Assembly (NCBI GenBank): GCA_005799745.1
Contig: SYFY01000142.1
Coordinates: 1 to 44,841, forward strand
Direction of reading: 5' to 3'
Origin: Gammaproteobacteria bacterium
GTDB lineage: Bacteria; Pseudomonadota; Gammaproteobacteria; Pseudomonadales; Azotimanducaceae
DNA length: 44,841 bases
Part shown: positions 1 to 8,940 of the stretch, piece by piece
Layout of the letters: every line of letters starts with the position of its first letter
Position numbering within the stretch: position 1 is the stretch's first letter
Notes under the pieces: model-generated
Database searches by the model: none
The model's input: only the letters and a program-made list of their open reading frames with translations
Told to the model about the DNA's origin: nothing
Made by a program: the position numbers and the translations under genes

Positions 1-660
1 GACGGTGATCGCCGGATCCTGCACATCCATGTAATTGGACGTCGCCTCGAAGTTCGACAGCGGCGTGGCGAGCGCCGTCGACACCGGCATGACCTTGGTG
101 CCTTGGTAGATCAAGCCCTTGTCCCAGAGTTGTCTGACAACCCACCACACGGACTCCATGTACCAGGGGTCCATGGTCTTGTAGTCGTTGTCGAAATCCA
201 CCCAACGGCCGAGGCGCGTGATCGTCGTCCGCCATTCACTGACGTACCGCTGCACGATGGAGCGACACTGCTGGTTGTAGCCCGCGATGCCGAGTTCTTC
301 GAGGGCTTGTTGCGCCGACATATTGAGCTTTTTGTCGATCTCATGTTCGATCGGCAGGCCATGGCAATCCCAGCCGAAGCGCCGCATGACATGCATGCCC
401 TGCATGGTCCAGTAACGCGGCACGATGTCCTTGATAGTGCTGGCGACAATGTGGCCGTGATGCGGCAACCCGGTCGCAAACGGCGGACCGTCATAGAAGA
501 TGTAGGGTTTGCCGTCCTTCGTAATCTCCAGGGACTTCTCGAAAATCGACTCACGCGACCAGAAATCGAGCATCTCGTGTTCGGCATTGACGAAGGAAAA
601 AGTCGGGCTGGGTGTCGGCGTGGCCATGATGTTCAGGGCGCTGGTGGAAAGGCCGGGCAT
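1..660 (-). CDS. ileS: Isoleucyl-tRNA synthetase, eukaryotic-like type (N-terminal part)
   Basis: Charges tRNA(Ile) with isoleucine in the cytosol. Only the first 220 codons are present; the gene runs off the left edge. The translation has the class I Rossmann start with YDGPPFATGLP followed by the signature HHGH at residues 67-70, then GWDCHGLPIEHEIDKKL and the start of the CP1 editing insertion (WYMESVWWV). The wording FATGLPHxGH is that of the type 2 (eukaryotic-like) IleRS, the type known for mupirocin tolerance; the canonical HxGH order is kept. An in-frame ATG at 627 (MATPTPSPTFSF) is an equally good start, and neither has a clear Shine-Dalgarno sequence. It is divergent from the luciferase-like gene at 810. 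Identification is secure; the subtype is from motif wording alone. Confidence 0.93.
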   Translation of the reverse strand, partial: MPGLSTSALNIMATPTPSPTFSFVNAEHEMLDFWSRESIFEKSLEITKDGKPYIFYDGPPFATGLPHHGHIVASTIKDIVPRYWTMQGMHVMRRFGWDCHGLPIEHEIDKKLNMSAQQALEELGIAGYNQQCRSIVQRYVSEWRTTITRLGRWVDFDNDYKTMDPWYMESVWWVVRQLWDKGLIYQGTKVMPVSTALATPLSNFEATSNYMDVQDPAITV

Positions 661-809
661 TTTAGGGAATCCACGCTCAAAGCGCTCCTTCCATCAACGC
701 ACGATTCTCGGGTCCACATGCGTTGACCGGACAATTCGGGCATATTCCTTCGATCTTCCGTTTCTTAAGACTAGCTCCGTTCACCCGGAATCCATCAGCG
801 AGGTCATCC

Positions 810-1679
810 ATGCAATTCGGCGCAGTTCTTCCCCACAACGAAATTGGTACCGATCCCGGCGCCATGAAGGCCTATGTTCAAGGCCTCGAAGCCCTGGGTG
901 TCACCCATCTCCTGATTTACGACCACGTGCTTGGCGTCGATCCGAACCGTCCCGGTGGGTTCAAAGGTGTGTACGACAAAGACACCGCGTTTCATGAGCC
1001 ACTGACGACTTTTGCCTTTATCGCTGCGGTCACCAGCAAGATTGAGCTGGTCACTACGATCCTGATCCTGCCGCAACGTCAGGCCACTCTGGTTGCCAAA
1101 CAGGCTGCTGAAGTTGCGATCCTTTCCAACAACCGCTTTCGTATGGGCGTTGGCATTGGCTGGAACGAGGTTGAATACGAAGCTCTCGGAGTGCCATTCA
1201 AACAACGAGGTGCACGGCTGGGTGAACAAGTCGATTTGATGCGCGCACTGTGGCGCGAAGACAGCCTGACCTTCAACGGCAAAATGCATACCGTGAGCTA
1301 CGCCAGCATCAATCCACGTCCGTCGAAACTCATACCGGTCTGGTTTGGTGGTTCGGCTCCTGCCGCTCTCGAACGTTGCGCTCAAGTCGGTGATGGTTGG
1401 ATGCCGCTGATGGGACCATCAGACAAAGCTGCCGCATGTATCGCCCAGATGAAATCGTTGCGCGAAGCGACAGGAAAGTCGTTCCACGGGTTCGGCATTC
1501 AGGGTCAGGCACAGTATGCCGGTGGTTCACCAGAACGATGGGTGGCACACGCGTCCAAATGGAAAGACCTCGGCGCGACCCACATAGCGGTCGCGACCCA
1601 CAACGCTGGGCCATGTAACGTCGATGGTCACTTGGTGCGGGTTAAGGAGTACTTCAGCGCGGTAAGTGCACTCGCCTAA
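810..1679 (+). CDS. LLM-class (luciferase-like) flavin-dependent oxidoreductase
   Basis: A 289-residue TIM-barrel flavoprotein of the bacterial luciferase superfamily, probably using F420 or FMN; the substrate is unknown. The family is seen in the N-terminal MQFGAVLPHNEIG strand, the YDHVLG segment, LVTTILILPQRQATLVAKQAAEVAILSNNRFRMGVGIGWNEVEYEALG region and the VWFGGSAPAALERCAQVGDGWMP strand near residues 190-210. The ATG at 810 follows GAGG eight bases upstream and gives the normal family N-terminus; a longer reading from 723 adds 29 residues unlike the family. A second member lies at 2070-2927 on the other strand, and the two enzymes share the LPQRQ and GVGIGW motifs, suggesting related substrates or an old duplication. 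Family sure, cofactor inferred. Confidence 0.9.
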   Translation: MQFGAVLPHNEIGTDPGAMKAYVQGLEALGVTHLLIYDHVLGVDPNRPGGFKGVYDKDTAFHEPLTTFAFIAAVTSKIELVTTILILPQRQATLVAKQAAEVAILSNNRFRMGVGIGWNEVEYEALGVPFKQRGARLGEQVDLMRALWREDSLTFNGKMHTVSYASINPRPSKLIPVWFGGSAPAALERCAQVGDGWMPLMGPSDKAAACIAQMKSLREATGKSFHGFGIQGQAQYAGGSPERWVAHASKWKDLGATHIAVATHNAGPCNVDGHLVRVKEYFSAVSALA

Positions 1680-1698
1680 GCCCGCGCAAGCCTTGTTC

Positions 1699-1980
1699 TC
1701 AGCCGACCTTTTTTGAGGCGAATTGCGGCGAAAGAGGTCGGCCGCTGTTGCACGTGTCGTAGATGAACTGACAAACCACTGCACGAGACTGGCGACCTGG
1801 ACACATCGGCGCAAGCGCACCGCTCAGCAGGTGCGCTTCCTGGTCAGCTTCGGCGTGGGACATGTAAGGCCCGAGCTCAATACCTTCACGCGTACTGAAA
1901 AACCATCGACCATTCATCGCGAACACACGGTCTGAGCGGAACCATGCCCTTGAGCGTTCGTAGCGACGACACGCGTACAT
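1699..1980 (-). CDS. Small DUF6316-like protein
   Basis: A 93-residue protein whose middle reads RSDRVFAMNGRWFFSTREG followed by ELGPYMSHAEADQEAHLL. That pattern (R..R.F..ng.W.F.tREg...GPf.s..eA) is the one I associate with the DUF6316 family of small gammaproteobacterial proteins of unknown function; the match is from memory. The ATG at 1980 has GGAAG eight bases upstream, and a GTG at 1989 is the alternative. The gene is convergent with the LLM gene ending at 1679. An inverted repeat, GCCGACCT at 1702-1709 and AGGTCGGC at 1735-1742, lies inside its 3' end and could form a weak hairpin at the convergent junction. No function is claimed. Confidence 0.7.
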   Translation of the reverse strand: MYACRRYERSRAWFRSDRVFAMNGRWFFSTREGIELGPYMSHAEADQEAHLLSGALAPMCPGRQSRAVVCQFIYDTCNSGRPLSPQFASKKVG

Positions 1981-2069
1981 GAGAATCACTTCCAGTTACT
2001 ACGACTGTAAGTTTCCGCGCCCCCAATTACATGGTCTGTAAGGCCGATGTAGAGCTTTGTGTGCCGAAC

Positions 2070-2927
2070 TTATAATCCAACAATCGGCTTCATCGCATCG
2101 ATGCGTCGACGCAGGCTGTCCGCATTACCCGCCATCAACGCCACCACAAGCTGATCGATCCCACAGTCGCGATACGCGGCGACGGTGTCTGCGTTCACCG
2201 GCTTGCTGTTTGGACCAATGGCGATGTGCAGTTCGCTGCGACTCCGGCCTTCGGCATTAAGGAGTTCATCCAGACGCGCGAGTTTCTGCCGAAGACCTGC
2301 GGGGTCGAGGTTAAATCCGTACCAGCCGTTGCCGTGTGAAGCGACGCGCTTCAGTGCAGGTTCGCTTTCTCCGCCAAAAATCACTCTCGGACCACCTGCC
2401 TGAACGGGCTTCGGATTGAAGTGGCAGCGCTGGATATTCACGGTCTCACCCTGGTAACTCGGCTCTTCCTGCGTCCACAAAGCACGCATGGCTTCGATGT
2501 ACTCCGTGCAGCGTTTCGCTCGAGCCTCAAAGGACATACCAAGCGCTGTGAATTCTTCAGCCAGCCAGCCGATGCCGACGCCAAAGTCGAAGCGACCTCC
2601 CGATAGATAATCGAGGTCAGCCACAAGCCTCGCGGTATAAACAGGTTGTCTTTGCGGAACGAGACAGATGCCGGTCGCGAGACGAATTCGCGACGTGTTC
2701 GCCGCAACAAAGGTCAGTGCAGTGAACGGATCAAGAATGCCCTCGGGTTCGCCAGGGATTCGACCAGTCGAGGAATACGGATAGGTCGAGCTGTATTCCG
2801 GAAAAAACAGCACATGCTCCGGTACCCACAGCGCGTGAAATCCGGCTTCTTCGACGATGCGCCCAGCTTCGGCGATATAGGACGGTGGTGTGCGATGGTT
2901 GAATGCGAGCGTCGCGCCAATCTTCAT
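2070..2927 (-). CDS. LLM-class (luciferase-like) flavin-dependent oxidoreductase, second copy
   Basis: A 285-residue luciferase-superfamily monooxygenase or dehydrogenase. Motifs in order: MKIGATLAFNHRTPP strand, EEAGFHALWVPEHVLFF, LATGICLVPQRQPVYTARLVADLDYLSGGRFDFGVGIGW, then VIFGGESEPALKRVASHGNGWYGF and the C-terminal barrel closure. These are typical of the subgroup usually annotated as F420-dependent, but nothing in the sequence proves F420 over FMN. The ATG at 2927 is preceded by AAGGGGAT, a good ribosome site; a reading from 2972 adds 15 unlike residues. It is divergent from the MFS transporter at 3007, and the 79-base gap must hold both promoters. Confidence 0.9.
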   Translation of the reverse strand: MKIGATLAFNHRTPPSYIAEAGRIVEEAGFHALWVPEHVLFFPEYSSTYPYSSTGRIPGEPEGILDPFTALTFVAANTSRIRLATGICLVPQRQPVYTARLVADLDYLSGGRFDFGVGIGWLAEEFTALGMSFEARAKRCTEYIEAMRALWTQEEPSYQGETVNIQRCHFNPKPVQAGGPRVIFGGESEPALKRVASHGNGWYGFNLDPAGLRQKLARLDELLNAEGRSRSELHIAIGPNSKPVNADTVAAYRDCGIDQLVVALMAGNADSLRRRIDAMKPIVGL

Positions 2928-3006
2928 GATATCCCCTTCGTCGACCGAACCGGTATTGAACCCAGGTATCATGCGCGGCGGCGAGTCGCGGGGGAAGTTC
3001 GTTCAC

Positions 3007-4230
3007 ATGCAGGCCAACAGGGCGGCCTTTGCCCACTATCTAATCAGCTCCAGTCTGTGGATGGCGGGCATGAGCCTCTATGGCTTTCTGTTCACCTGGC
3101 TGCTCGTCGGGGTTCTTGATCGCCCTGCGGATGAAGCGGGTATGGCGCGCTTCATCGCTGAAATGCCTCCGCTCGCGTTGCTTCTCCTGGGCGGCGTGCT
3201 CGGTGATCGCATGAATGGCCGCACGTACCTCATCGTCATGCACATCGCCATGGTGATTCCACCGTTGATCATCGCTGCGGTGTACACCAACGATTCGCTG
3301 AACTACATCTGGGTCGTTCTGTTTGGCGTACTCACAGCGAGCATTCAATCGTTATCCGATCCTGCTCGACAAGCGGCCCTAAGTCGCGTTTCCCACCTCG
3401 ACATCCAGCGTTCCATCACCCTGATGACCATCGTCACTACGGGTGTAGGCATGTTTGGTTTTTATCTCGGTGGACACCTTGAAGAGTTTGGTCTCGCCGA
3501 AGTACTGATGATTCAGGCGGCGATGTTCCTGGTAGGCGCCCTCTTCGTGCGTGGTCTGCCAGATCTTCCCGCGCCGACATCGAAGCGACCATCTCTAGCG
3601 GAAGGTCTGCGTGCTGCCTGGTCAACAAGTCTCGCGCGAAATCTGATTGGCCTTAACTTCCTATCCAGTCTCTTCAACGCAGGCGCCTACATCATCGCCA
3701 TCCCTTACATCGTCAAAGAAGTCTATGGCGGAGACGCCGCCTTGTTGGCGTCGATCATGATCGTCTTCACCTGTGGCAGCGTTGGCTCCAATATCCTGCT
3801 GTGGTTCTGGATGCCCCTTAAACAGCCGGGTCGGCTGTTTCTCCACATGCAGCTTTCCCGAATTGTGATTCTCGGCGCACTGTTTTTTGGACCACCCCTC
3901 TGGCTCTTCTACATATTGCTGTTTTGCTGGGGTCTCAACATGGGCATCACCACCACGATGGTGCGTTCAACCGTTCAGGAAATCGCACCCGTGAATTTCC
4001 GCGCGCAAATCCTCTCGGTGCTGCTGCTGAGTTTCATGGTGTCTTCACCACTGTCGAGTTACGTGCTCGGGCACGTCATTCAGGCATTCGACCCGTTGGC
4101 CGCTTTGTTACCAGGTGTGGTGATTTCGGTTTTGATATTCTGGCTAGGTATCCGCTACAGCGGGTTGTGGACCTGGAAGTCTCCCGCGGTCTCCCCTCAG
4201 GATGTGGTGGAGAACGCAGCAGTTAGATAG
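3007..4230 (+). CDS. Major facilitator superfamily transporter
   Basis: A 407-residue inner-membrane permease with about twelve hydrophobic segments. The MFS loop-2 signature is visible as LLGGVLGDRMNGR near residues 55-68, and the second half begins with SLARNLIGLNFLSSLFNAGAY. The substrate is unknown; the gene is divergent from an LLM oxidoreductase, so export or uptake of that enzyme's substrate is possible but only inferred. The ATG at 3007 has GGGGGAAG nine bases upstream. An ATG at 2971 (MRGGESRG) is the alternative and adds 12 residues. The 3' end overlaps the 3' end of the convergent hydrolase gene by 34 bases. Confidence 0.88.
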   Translation: MQANRAAFAHYLISSSLWMAGMSLYGFLFTWLLVGVLDRPADEAGMARFIAEMPPLALLLLGGVLGDRMNGRTYLIVMHIAMVIPPLIIAAVYTNDSLNYIWVVLFGVLTASIQSLSDPARQAALSRVSHLDIQRSITLMTIVTTGVGMFGFYLGGHLEEFGLAEVLMIQAAMFLVGALFVRGLPDLPAPTSKRPSLAEGLRAAWSTSLARNLIGLNFLSSLFNAGAYIIAIPYIVKEVYGGDAALLASIMIVFTCGSVGSNILLWFWMPLKQPGRLFLHMQLSRIVILGALFFGPPLWLFYILLFCWGLNMGITTTMVRSTVQEIAPVNFRAQILSVLLLSFMVSSPLSSYVLGHVIQAFDPLAALLPGVVISVLIFWLGIRYSGLWTWKSPAVSPQDVVENAAVR

Positions 4231-5129
4231 TCGGCGACGAGCTTCGGCGCTTGCATCGGGATGAAGTGCGTGAGTTCGGGCAGATAAACGTCACGCCCTC
4301 GCGGAAAGGCATTTGCAAGATCAGGCCATGTGGGTGACGCGGAAAAATCCATCGGTGTCCCCGGTTCCGGCACCTTCGAAAAGTCGCGCTCCTTCGCACG
4401 CAGAACCGTGACGGGCAGTTGAACTTTCGCAATACGGTCGTGCACGTCCGTCGAGGTATTGGCCATGTAGATAGAAGCCTCTACCTGTGGAGGGCAGGCG
4501 AGTGTCCAGGTGCCATCGTTCTGCAGTACCACCCCATAGCGGCAATAATCTTCAAGCACTCTTTTTTGCCACAAGGAATACGGATGTCGTGATTCAAACC
4601 GGGCGTACATTTCTTCCCATCCGGTCCAGGTAGCACGACGTCTTGAAACAGGGTGATCTTCCAAGCGCTGCACGCTGTGTTGCCCTCGCATGGCATATTG
4701 CTCCGGCGACATGATCACCGGGTCGATGAGGAAGAGCTGCTGAAACGCTTGCGGAATTCGATGCGCGACCTGTACGAGGCAGTGTCCGCCCATGGAGTGT
4801 CCGGCACTAACAAGGTTTTTAAGGCCGAGCGAAGTCACCAACTCTGCGATGTCTTCTGCAAACGCGGACCAGATGTAAGGCGGTTTCTTTTCACTTCGTC
4901 CGTGCCCACGCAAATCCACCGCAACCACACGAACATCGTCTGGCATTAGTTCAATCACCCGATCCCAACAACGTGCATGAAATCCTGTGGCGTGCAGCAG
5001 CAGAATCTGTCGACTGGCATCCGTAGATCCTCGTTCAAAATAACAAAGCTCAACGTCCTTGCCCGTGAAGCGTCGTTCGATTAACTGCATGCTGATTCCG
5101 GGTTTCTCTGTTCGCCAAAAGCCGGGCAT
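4197..5129 (-). CDS. Alpha/beta-fold hydrolase
   Basis: A 310-residue cytosolic serine hydrolase. The oxyanion segment LLHATGFHARCWD (residues 44-56), VDLRGHGRSEKPP-like turn (72-83), nucleophile elbow GHSMGG with Ser112, and the catalytic His region LPELTHFIPMQAP near the C-terminus place it among the epoxide hydrolase, esterase and C-C hydrolase group. The substrate is not predictable. A shorter start at 5090 (MQLIERRF) is possible and begins at the usual first strand of the fold; both starts have only weak ribosome sites. The last 34 bases overlap the convergent MFS gene. It is divergent from the crotonase at 5241, separated by 111 bases. Confidence 0.88.
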   Translation of the reverse strand: MPGFWRTEKPGISMQLIERRFTGKDVELCYFERGSTDASRQILLLHATGFHARCWDRVIELMPDDVRVVAVDLRGHGRSEKKPPYIWSAFAEDIAELVTSLGLKNLVSAGHSMGGHCLVQVAHRIPQAFQQLFLIDPVIMSPEQYAMRGQHSVQRLEDHPVSRRRATWTGWEEMYARFESRHPYSLWQKRVLEDYCRYGVVLQNDGTWTLACPPQVEASIYMANTSTDVHDRIAKVQLPVTVLRAKERDFSKVPEPGTPMDFSASPTWPDLANAFPRGRDVYLPELTHFIPMQAPKLVADYLTAAFSTTS

Positions 5130-5240
5130 GATACCGCCAACTAGACAGGGTGTGGAGCCAGACTACCGGTACTTTCCTCCGTCGCATTCCTGGAGCATTC
5201 ACCCTATCCTGCGCTGAACACTGTTGCTCCGAGGATCCTC

Positions 5241-6122
5241 ATGAGCTTCAAACATGTGCTCTACGAAAAATCAGGCCGCATCGCCACGTTGACACTCAAC
5301 CGGCCCGAACGACTCAACGCCATCTGCGCCGGCATGCCCGGTGAGATCGCAAGCGCCGTTGCCCTCGCCAATGAAGACCCCGACGTGCATGTGCTTGTCG
5401 TGACCGGCTCGGGCAGAGCCTTTTGTGCAGGTTATGACCTCGTACTTTCCGCGGAAAAACAGACGCGCGGTGAAGCCGGACCTGCCATGGATCCACAAGG
5501 TCGTCCCTGGGACCCGATGGCGGACTACCACATGATGAACGGCAATACGCAGGACTTCATGAGTCTGTGGCGTTGCTACAAACCCACCATCGCCAAGGTG
5601 CAGGGTTATGCAGTTGCGGGCGGATCCGACATCGCGTTGTGTTGTGATCTCGTAGTGATGGCAGACGATGCGAAGATCGGTTATCCACCGGCACGCGTCT
5701 GGGGTTGCCCGACGACCGCATGGTGGGTGTATCGACTCGGCGCGGAAAAAGCCAAGCGTATGTTGTTCACTGGCGACCTCATTACGGGGAAAGAGGCCGC
5801 AGGTATGGGACTCGTGCTCGAATCGGTGCCATACACTGAATTAGATGCCCGAGTCGACCGACTCGCCAAGCGTATGCAAGGGGTGCCACGCAACCAGCTC
5901 ATGATGCAAAAACTCATGATTAACCAGGCCCTCGACAACATGGGGCTCTCATCGACGCAGATGATCGCCACGTTGTTTGATGGCATTACACGACATTCAC
6001 CGGAAGGCATCTGGTTCAAAAAGCGGTCGGAGGCTCATGGTTTCAAAGACGCCATTAGCATTCGCGATTCCGGCGAGACCATCGCACCTGGCGTCAGCCG
6101 CATTCCCAAACGATTTGAATAA
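5241..6122 (+). CDS. Crotonase-superfamily (enoyl-CoA hydratase/isomerase-like) protein
   Basis: A 293-residue crotonase-fold protein acting on a CoA thioester. It has LTLNRPERLNA, the first oxyanion-hole segment FCAGYD near residue 59 and the second, GYAVAGGSDIALCCD, near 122. The two glutamates that do hydration in classical enoyl-CoA hydratase are not where expected: the first position is Asp in GGSD and the second lies in GYPPARVWG with no Glu. Hydratase activity is therefore doubtful, and isomerase, hydrolase or decarboxylase chemistry is as likely. A long, partly disordered insert (residues 71-95) follows the first oxyanion segment. The start has GAGGATCCTC directly upstream. It leads a rightward run with the HDAC-like gene ten bases downstream. 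Confidence 0.88.
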   Translation: MSFKHVLYEKSGRIATLTLNRPERLNAICAGMPGEIASAVALANEDPDVHVLVVTGSGRAFCAGYDLVLSAEKQTRGEAGPAMDPQGRPWDPMADYHMMNGNTQDFMSLWRCYKPTIAKVQGYAVAGGSDIALCCDLVVMADDAKIGYPPARVWGCPTTAWWVYRLGAEKAKRMLFTGDLITGKEAAGMGLVLESVPYTELDARVDRLAKRMQGVPRNQLMMQKLMINQALDNMGLSSTQMIATLFDGITRHSPEGIWFKKRSEAHGFKDAISIRDSGETIAPGVSRIPKRFE

Positions 6123-6132
6123 GCTGACGTTC

Positions 6133-7044
6133 ATGTTGTTGATCACGCACCCAGAGTGTCTCGAACATCAAATGCAGCCGGGTCATATGGAGCGGCCAGA
6201 ACGGCTTGCGCACCTCCTCAGCCACTTCGAAACCACAGGCTTACTGCAATCGCTGACCGTTCAAGTTGCACCGTTGGTAAATCGTGATCTCGTCAAACGA
6301 ATCCACACACCGACCTACGTCGACGGTTTGTCCAAGGCCAGTCCAGTGACCGGACTTGTCAGGGTCGACCCGGATACGGCGATGTGTGCACGTTCACTCA
6401 ATGCAGCTGATCGCGCGGTCGGTGCGGTAGTCGAGGCGACTCGCCAGGTGATGTCTGGCCAACACGATCGGGCGTTCTGCGCGATACGACCACCCGGTCA
6501 CCATGCTGAAACCGCTGCGGCAATGGGGTTCTGTTTCTACAACAGCGTGTGTGTTGCCGCCCGTTATGCTCTCGATGAGCTCGGTGCGAAGCACATCGCG
6601 ATCCTGGACTTCGATGTCCACCACGGTAATGGTTCCGTAGAAATCATGCAGAGCGAACCCCGTGCATTGGTTTGTTCGAGCTTCCAGTCGCCTTTTTATC
6701 CGGGTCGTTTTGATCAAGGTCAATGGCCGAATGTGGTTTTGACACCGCTGGAAGAGGGGACCGAAGGCTCGGAGTTTCGACGACTAATTGAGGCTGAGTG
6801 GATAGAGCCGATTCGTGCCCATCGACCGGATCTGATTCTGATCTCAGCAGGATTTGATGCGCACCGCGCCGACCCCCTTGGCGGCATCAACCTCGATGTC
6901 GAAGACTTCTCGTGGATCACGCGCCTTATCGTTGATCTTGCCAAAGAGAGTTGTGGTGGCCGCGTTGTTTCTGCCCTTGAAGGTGGTTATGACTTGAATG
7001 CGCTCGCCTTGTGCGCTGCCGCTCACGTCGAAGTCTTGAAGTAG
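6133..7044 (+). CDS. HDAC-family zinc deacetylase (acetylpolyamine/acetoin-utilisation type)
   Basis: A 303-residue class II-like bacterial histone-deacetylase homologue that hydrolyses an acetyl amide; bacterial members act on acetylpolyamines or acetylated proteins. All catalytic parts are seen: HPE near the start, RPPGHHAE with the His pair at 123-124, the zinc ligands Asp161 and His163 in DFDVHHGNG, Asp242 in AGFDAH, and the transition-state Tyr286 in EGGYD. The ATG at 6133 begins the family strand MLLITHPEC; a longer open frame from 5977 overlaps the crotonase and is rejected. It sits ten bases after the crotonase and 15 before the NTF2-like gene, so the three are likely co-transcribed. 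The substrate is not predictable. Confidence 0.9.
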   Translation: MLLITHPECLEHQMQPGHMERPERLAHLLSHFETTGLLQSLTVQVAPLVNRDLVKRIHTPTYVDGLSKASPVTGLVRVDPDTAMCARSLNAADRAVGAVVEATRQVMSGQHDRAFCAIRPPGHHAETAAAMGFCFYNSVCVAARYALDELGAKHIAILDFDVHHGNGSVEIMQSEPRALVCSSFQSPFYPGRFDQGQWPNVVLTPLEEGTEGSEFRRLIEAEWIEPIRAHRPDLILISAGFDAHRADPLGGINLDVEDFSWITRLIVDLAKESCGGRVVSALEGGYDLNALALCAAAHVEVLK

Positions 7045-7059
7045 ACCATTCAGGAAATC

Positions 7060-7500
7060 ATGAACACCCTAGACCGTCTCGCTATCGAAAAGGCGTGTGA
7101 ACAGCTCCAGAGCAGCTACGCGCGATTTATCGACTTTCGTGACTACGAAGGATTCGCGGAACTTTTTTGCGAGGATGGATTGCTGACGTTCGGAGAGCAG
7201 GTACTCAAAGGCCGCGAGGCAATCTTTGGCTATTGCCAAAAGCGACCTGCCGGCATTCGCAGTCGGCACGTCATCACCAATCCGTTCATTGATGTGTTGG
7301 ATCAAAGCACGGCTCGCGGTATTTGTTACTTCACCGTCTATCGTCTCGTGACCGATCCAACGGCTGCGCGAGTTGACTTGCCCATGCCAGGACCTGCGGC
7401 AGTTGGGCACTACGAAGACCGCTACTGTCGCATTGATGACCACTGGTATATCCAACACCGCACCGCCCAAGTTGCGTTTCGCGATCCTGCTCAGTCTTGA
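7060..7500 (+). CDS. NTF2-like/SnoaL-fold protein
   Basis: A 146-residue protein of the NTF2-like cone-shaped fold, in the group that includes ring-hydroxylating dioxygenase beta subunits and SnoaL cyclases. Visible hallmarks are an N-terminal helix pair (EKACEQLQSSYARFIDFRDYEGFAELF), the strand FCEDGLLTFGEQVLKGREAI and the late VGHYEDRYCRIDDHWYI. Such proteins are often enzymes (isomerase, dehydratase) or small-ligand binders; no catalytic residue can be assigned here. The ATG follows AGGAAATC, a good ribosome site. The stop overlaps the TTG start of the serine hydrolase (TTGA), implying translational coupling. Confidence 0.78.
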   Translation: MNTLDRLAIEKACEQLQSSYARFIDFRDYEGFAELFCEDGLLTFGEQVLKGREAIFGYCQKRPAGIRSRHVITNPFIDVLDQSTARGICYFTVYRLVTDPTAARVDLPMPGPAAVGHYEDRYCRIDDHWYIQHRTAQVAFRDPAQS

Positions 7501-8912
7501 GAATCACGCTCCAGCAACTGACCGTGATCACACTGGTGCTCTTCATGCCAACCGCTAATGCCGATCTCAGAAGTGATTTGGAAGAGATCGTCAAACAAGA
7601 ACACATTCCAGCAGTCGCCTGGGTCATCAAGCGCCCTGGCGAAGCTGCGGTTATCAGCACCATCGGCTCGAACGTCACTGAGAAAACGCCTTTTAGGTTC
7701 GGCTCCATCACCAAGTCTTTCACGGCGATTGCATTGCTCAAAGCCGCCGAATCTAAAGGGCTTCCACTTTCCACGCCGCTCGATCAGGTGATTCCAGCCA
7801 GGGAATTTTCCAATTCGTTCAAGGAACCGGTTCGGTTAATGGGTCTTGTGGCGTTGACCGCAGGTCACACCGACATCGGCTTCGACGCCTTCAATGATAA
7901 CACTGCCTATCCGCTGACGGACGCACTCCGCGGCAATCGTGATGTGCTCGCCTCACGTTGGCCACCGGGTCTGCTGCACAGTTACAGCAACGCCATACCG
8001 GGGCTATCGGAGCGCGTTATCGAGGTCCTCACAGGAAAATCCTATGCATCCGCGTTGAAGGATCTGCTTTTTTCTCCGCTGGACTTTAACGAAGCGACTT
8101 TCGACAACGTCGCATTGCTGCCCGGAGGCTTTCGCGCCGACGGCACTACCGCGATCCCGTATTGGAACATGACGTTCAAGGCGTTCGGTGGGCTCAACCT
8201 GTCGATGTGAGACATGGCGATTTTTCTCAACACCTTGCTTCACCAAGGCAAGTTCGATGAAAAACAAATCTGGTCCACGACCATTCACGGTCTCCTCACC
8301 ACGCCTGCACCTTCCATGGGGACGCATGCGGGACTGAAGGTCGGCTACGGTACGGGTGTCTACAGTCGCATACGTCGCTGCCTTGTCTGGCACGGCCATG
8401 GTGGAGATGCCGATGGTTACCGCTCCCGCTATGCCTTTCTGCCGGGTTACGACGCTGCATACGCAGTAGTCATCAACACCGACAACCCTGGAGCGCTCGT
8501 TCGCATGGAACGATTGATCGAAGCCGAACTGTCCAAGGCAGTTGCGAAACCAATCGTAACGCCACTTGTCACAACGCCCGCGAATCCTGACTTCAATGGG
8601 ACCTATTACCCGGCAACCGTACGCTTTAGCCAGGATGCATGGGCAGCATGTGAGTCCCCGCGAACCTGGCTACGAGCCGAAAAAGACCAACTCTTTGTCC
8701 GGATCGGCGACCGCCGCCATACGTTCACGTCGACTGGAAACAACCAGTTCACGAGAAAGGGTGAACACCACGCCACAATGGCGCTGGTGAAGGATCAACA
8801 AGGCGTCCTGTGGTTTGTCGGAGAGCTCGGCAACTTTGTACGAATCGGAACGCGCCATCCGAATCAACAATCCCCTGTTCCTCCTTTCCTGCCGCGGTGC
8901 CTTCCTGAATAA
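7497..8912 (+). pseudogene. Beta-lactamase-fold serine hydrolase interrupted by an in-frame TGA
   Basis: An exported serine hydrolase (class C beta-lactamase/esterase/DD-peptidase family) of about 471 residues if read through. It starts at a TTG overlapping the previous stop and has a signal peptide ending near NADL. The catalytic SxxK is Ser70-Ile-Thr-Lys73, the YxN motif is Tyr163-Ser-Asn165, and the HGHGG third motif is downstream of the stop. TGA at 8208-8210 (codon 238) splits the gene in the segment GGLNLSM-stop-DMAIFLN; family members read GGL..S..DMA.FL there, so the stop replaces one residue and the frame is kept. A C-to-T change from CGA (Arg) would explain it. It may be a recent pseudogene or a base error; the fold and all active-site motifs are otherwise intact. 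Confidence 0.82.
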
Positions 8913-8940
8913 TCCCTCGCTGAAACTTCCGGAACCCTCT

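Noticed and set aside
509-997. A 162-codon rightward frame over the ileS start and the LLM start
   Set aside because: It overlaps two well-supported genes and has no domain.
8208-8210. TGA in the serine hydrolase as a selenocysteine codon
   Set aside because: The position is Arg-like and not catalytic, no SECIS-like hairpin is evident after it, and two other genes have TAA and TAG instead.
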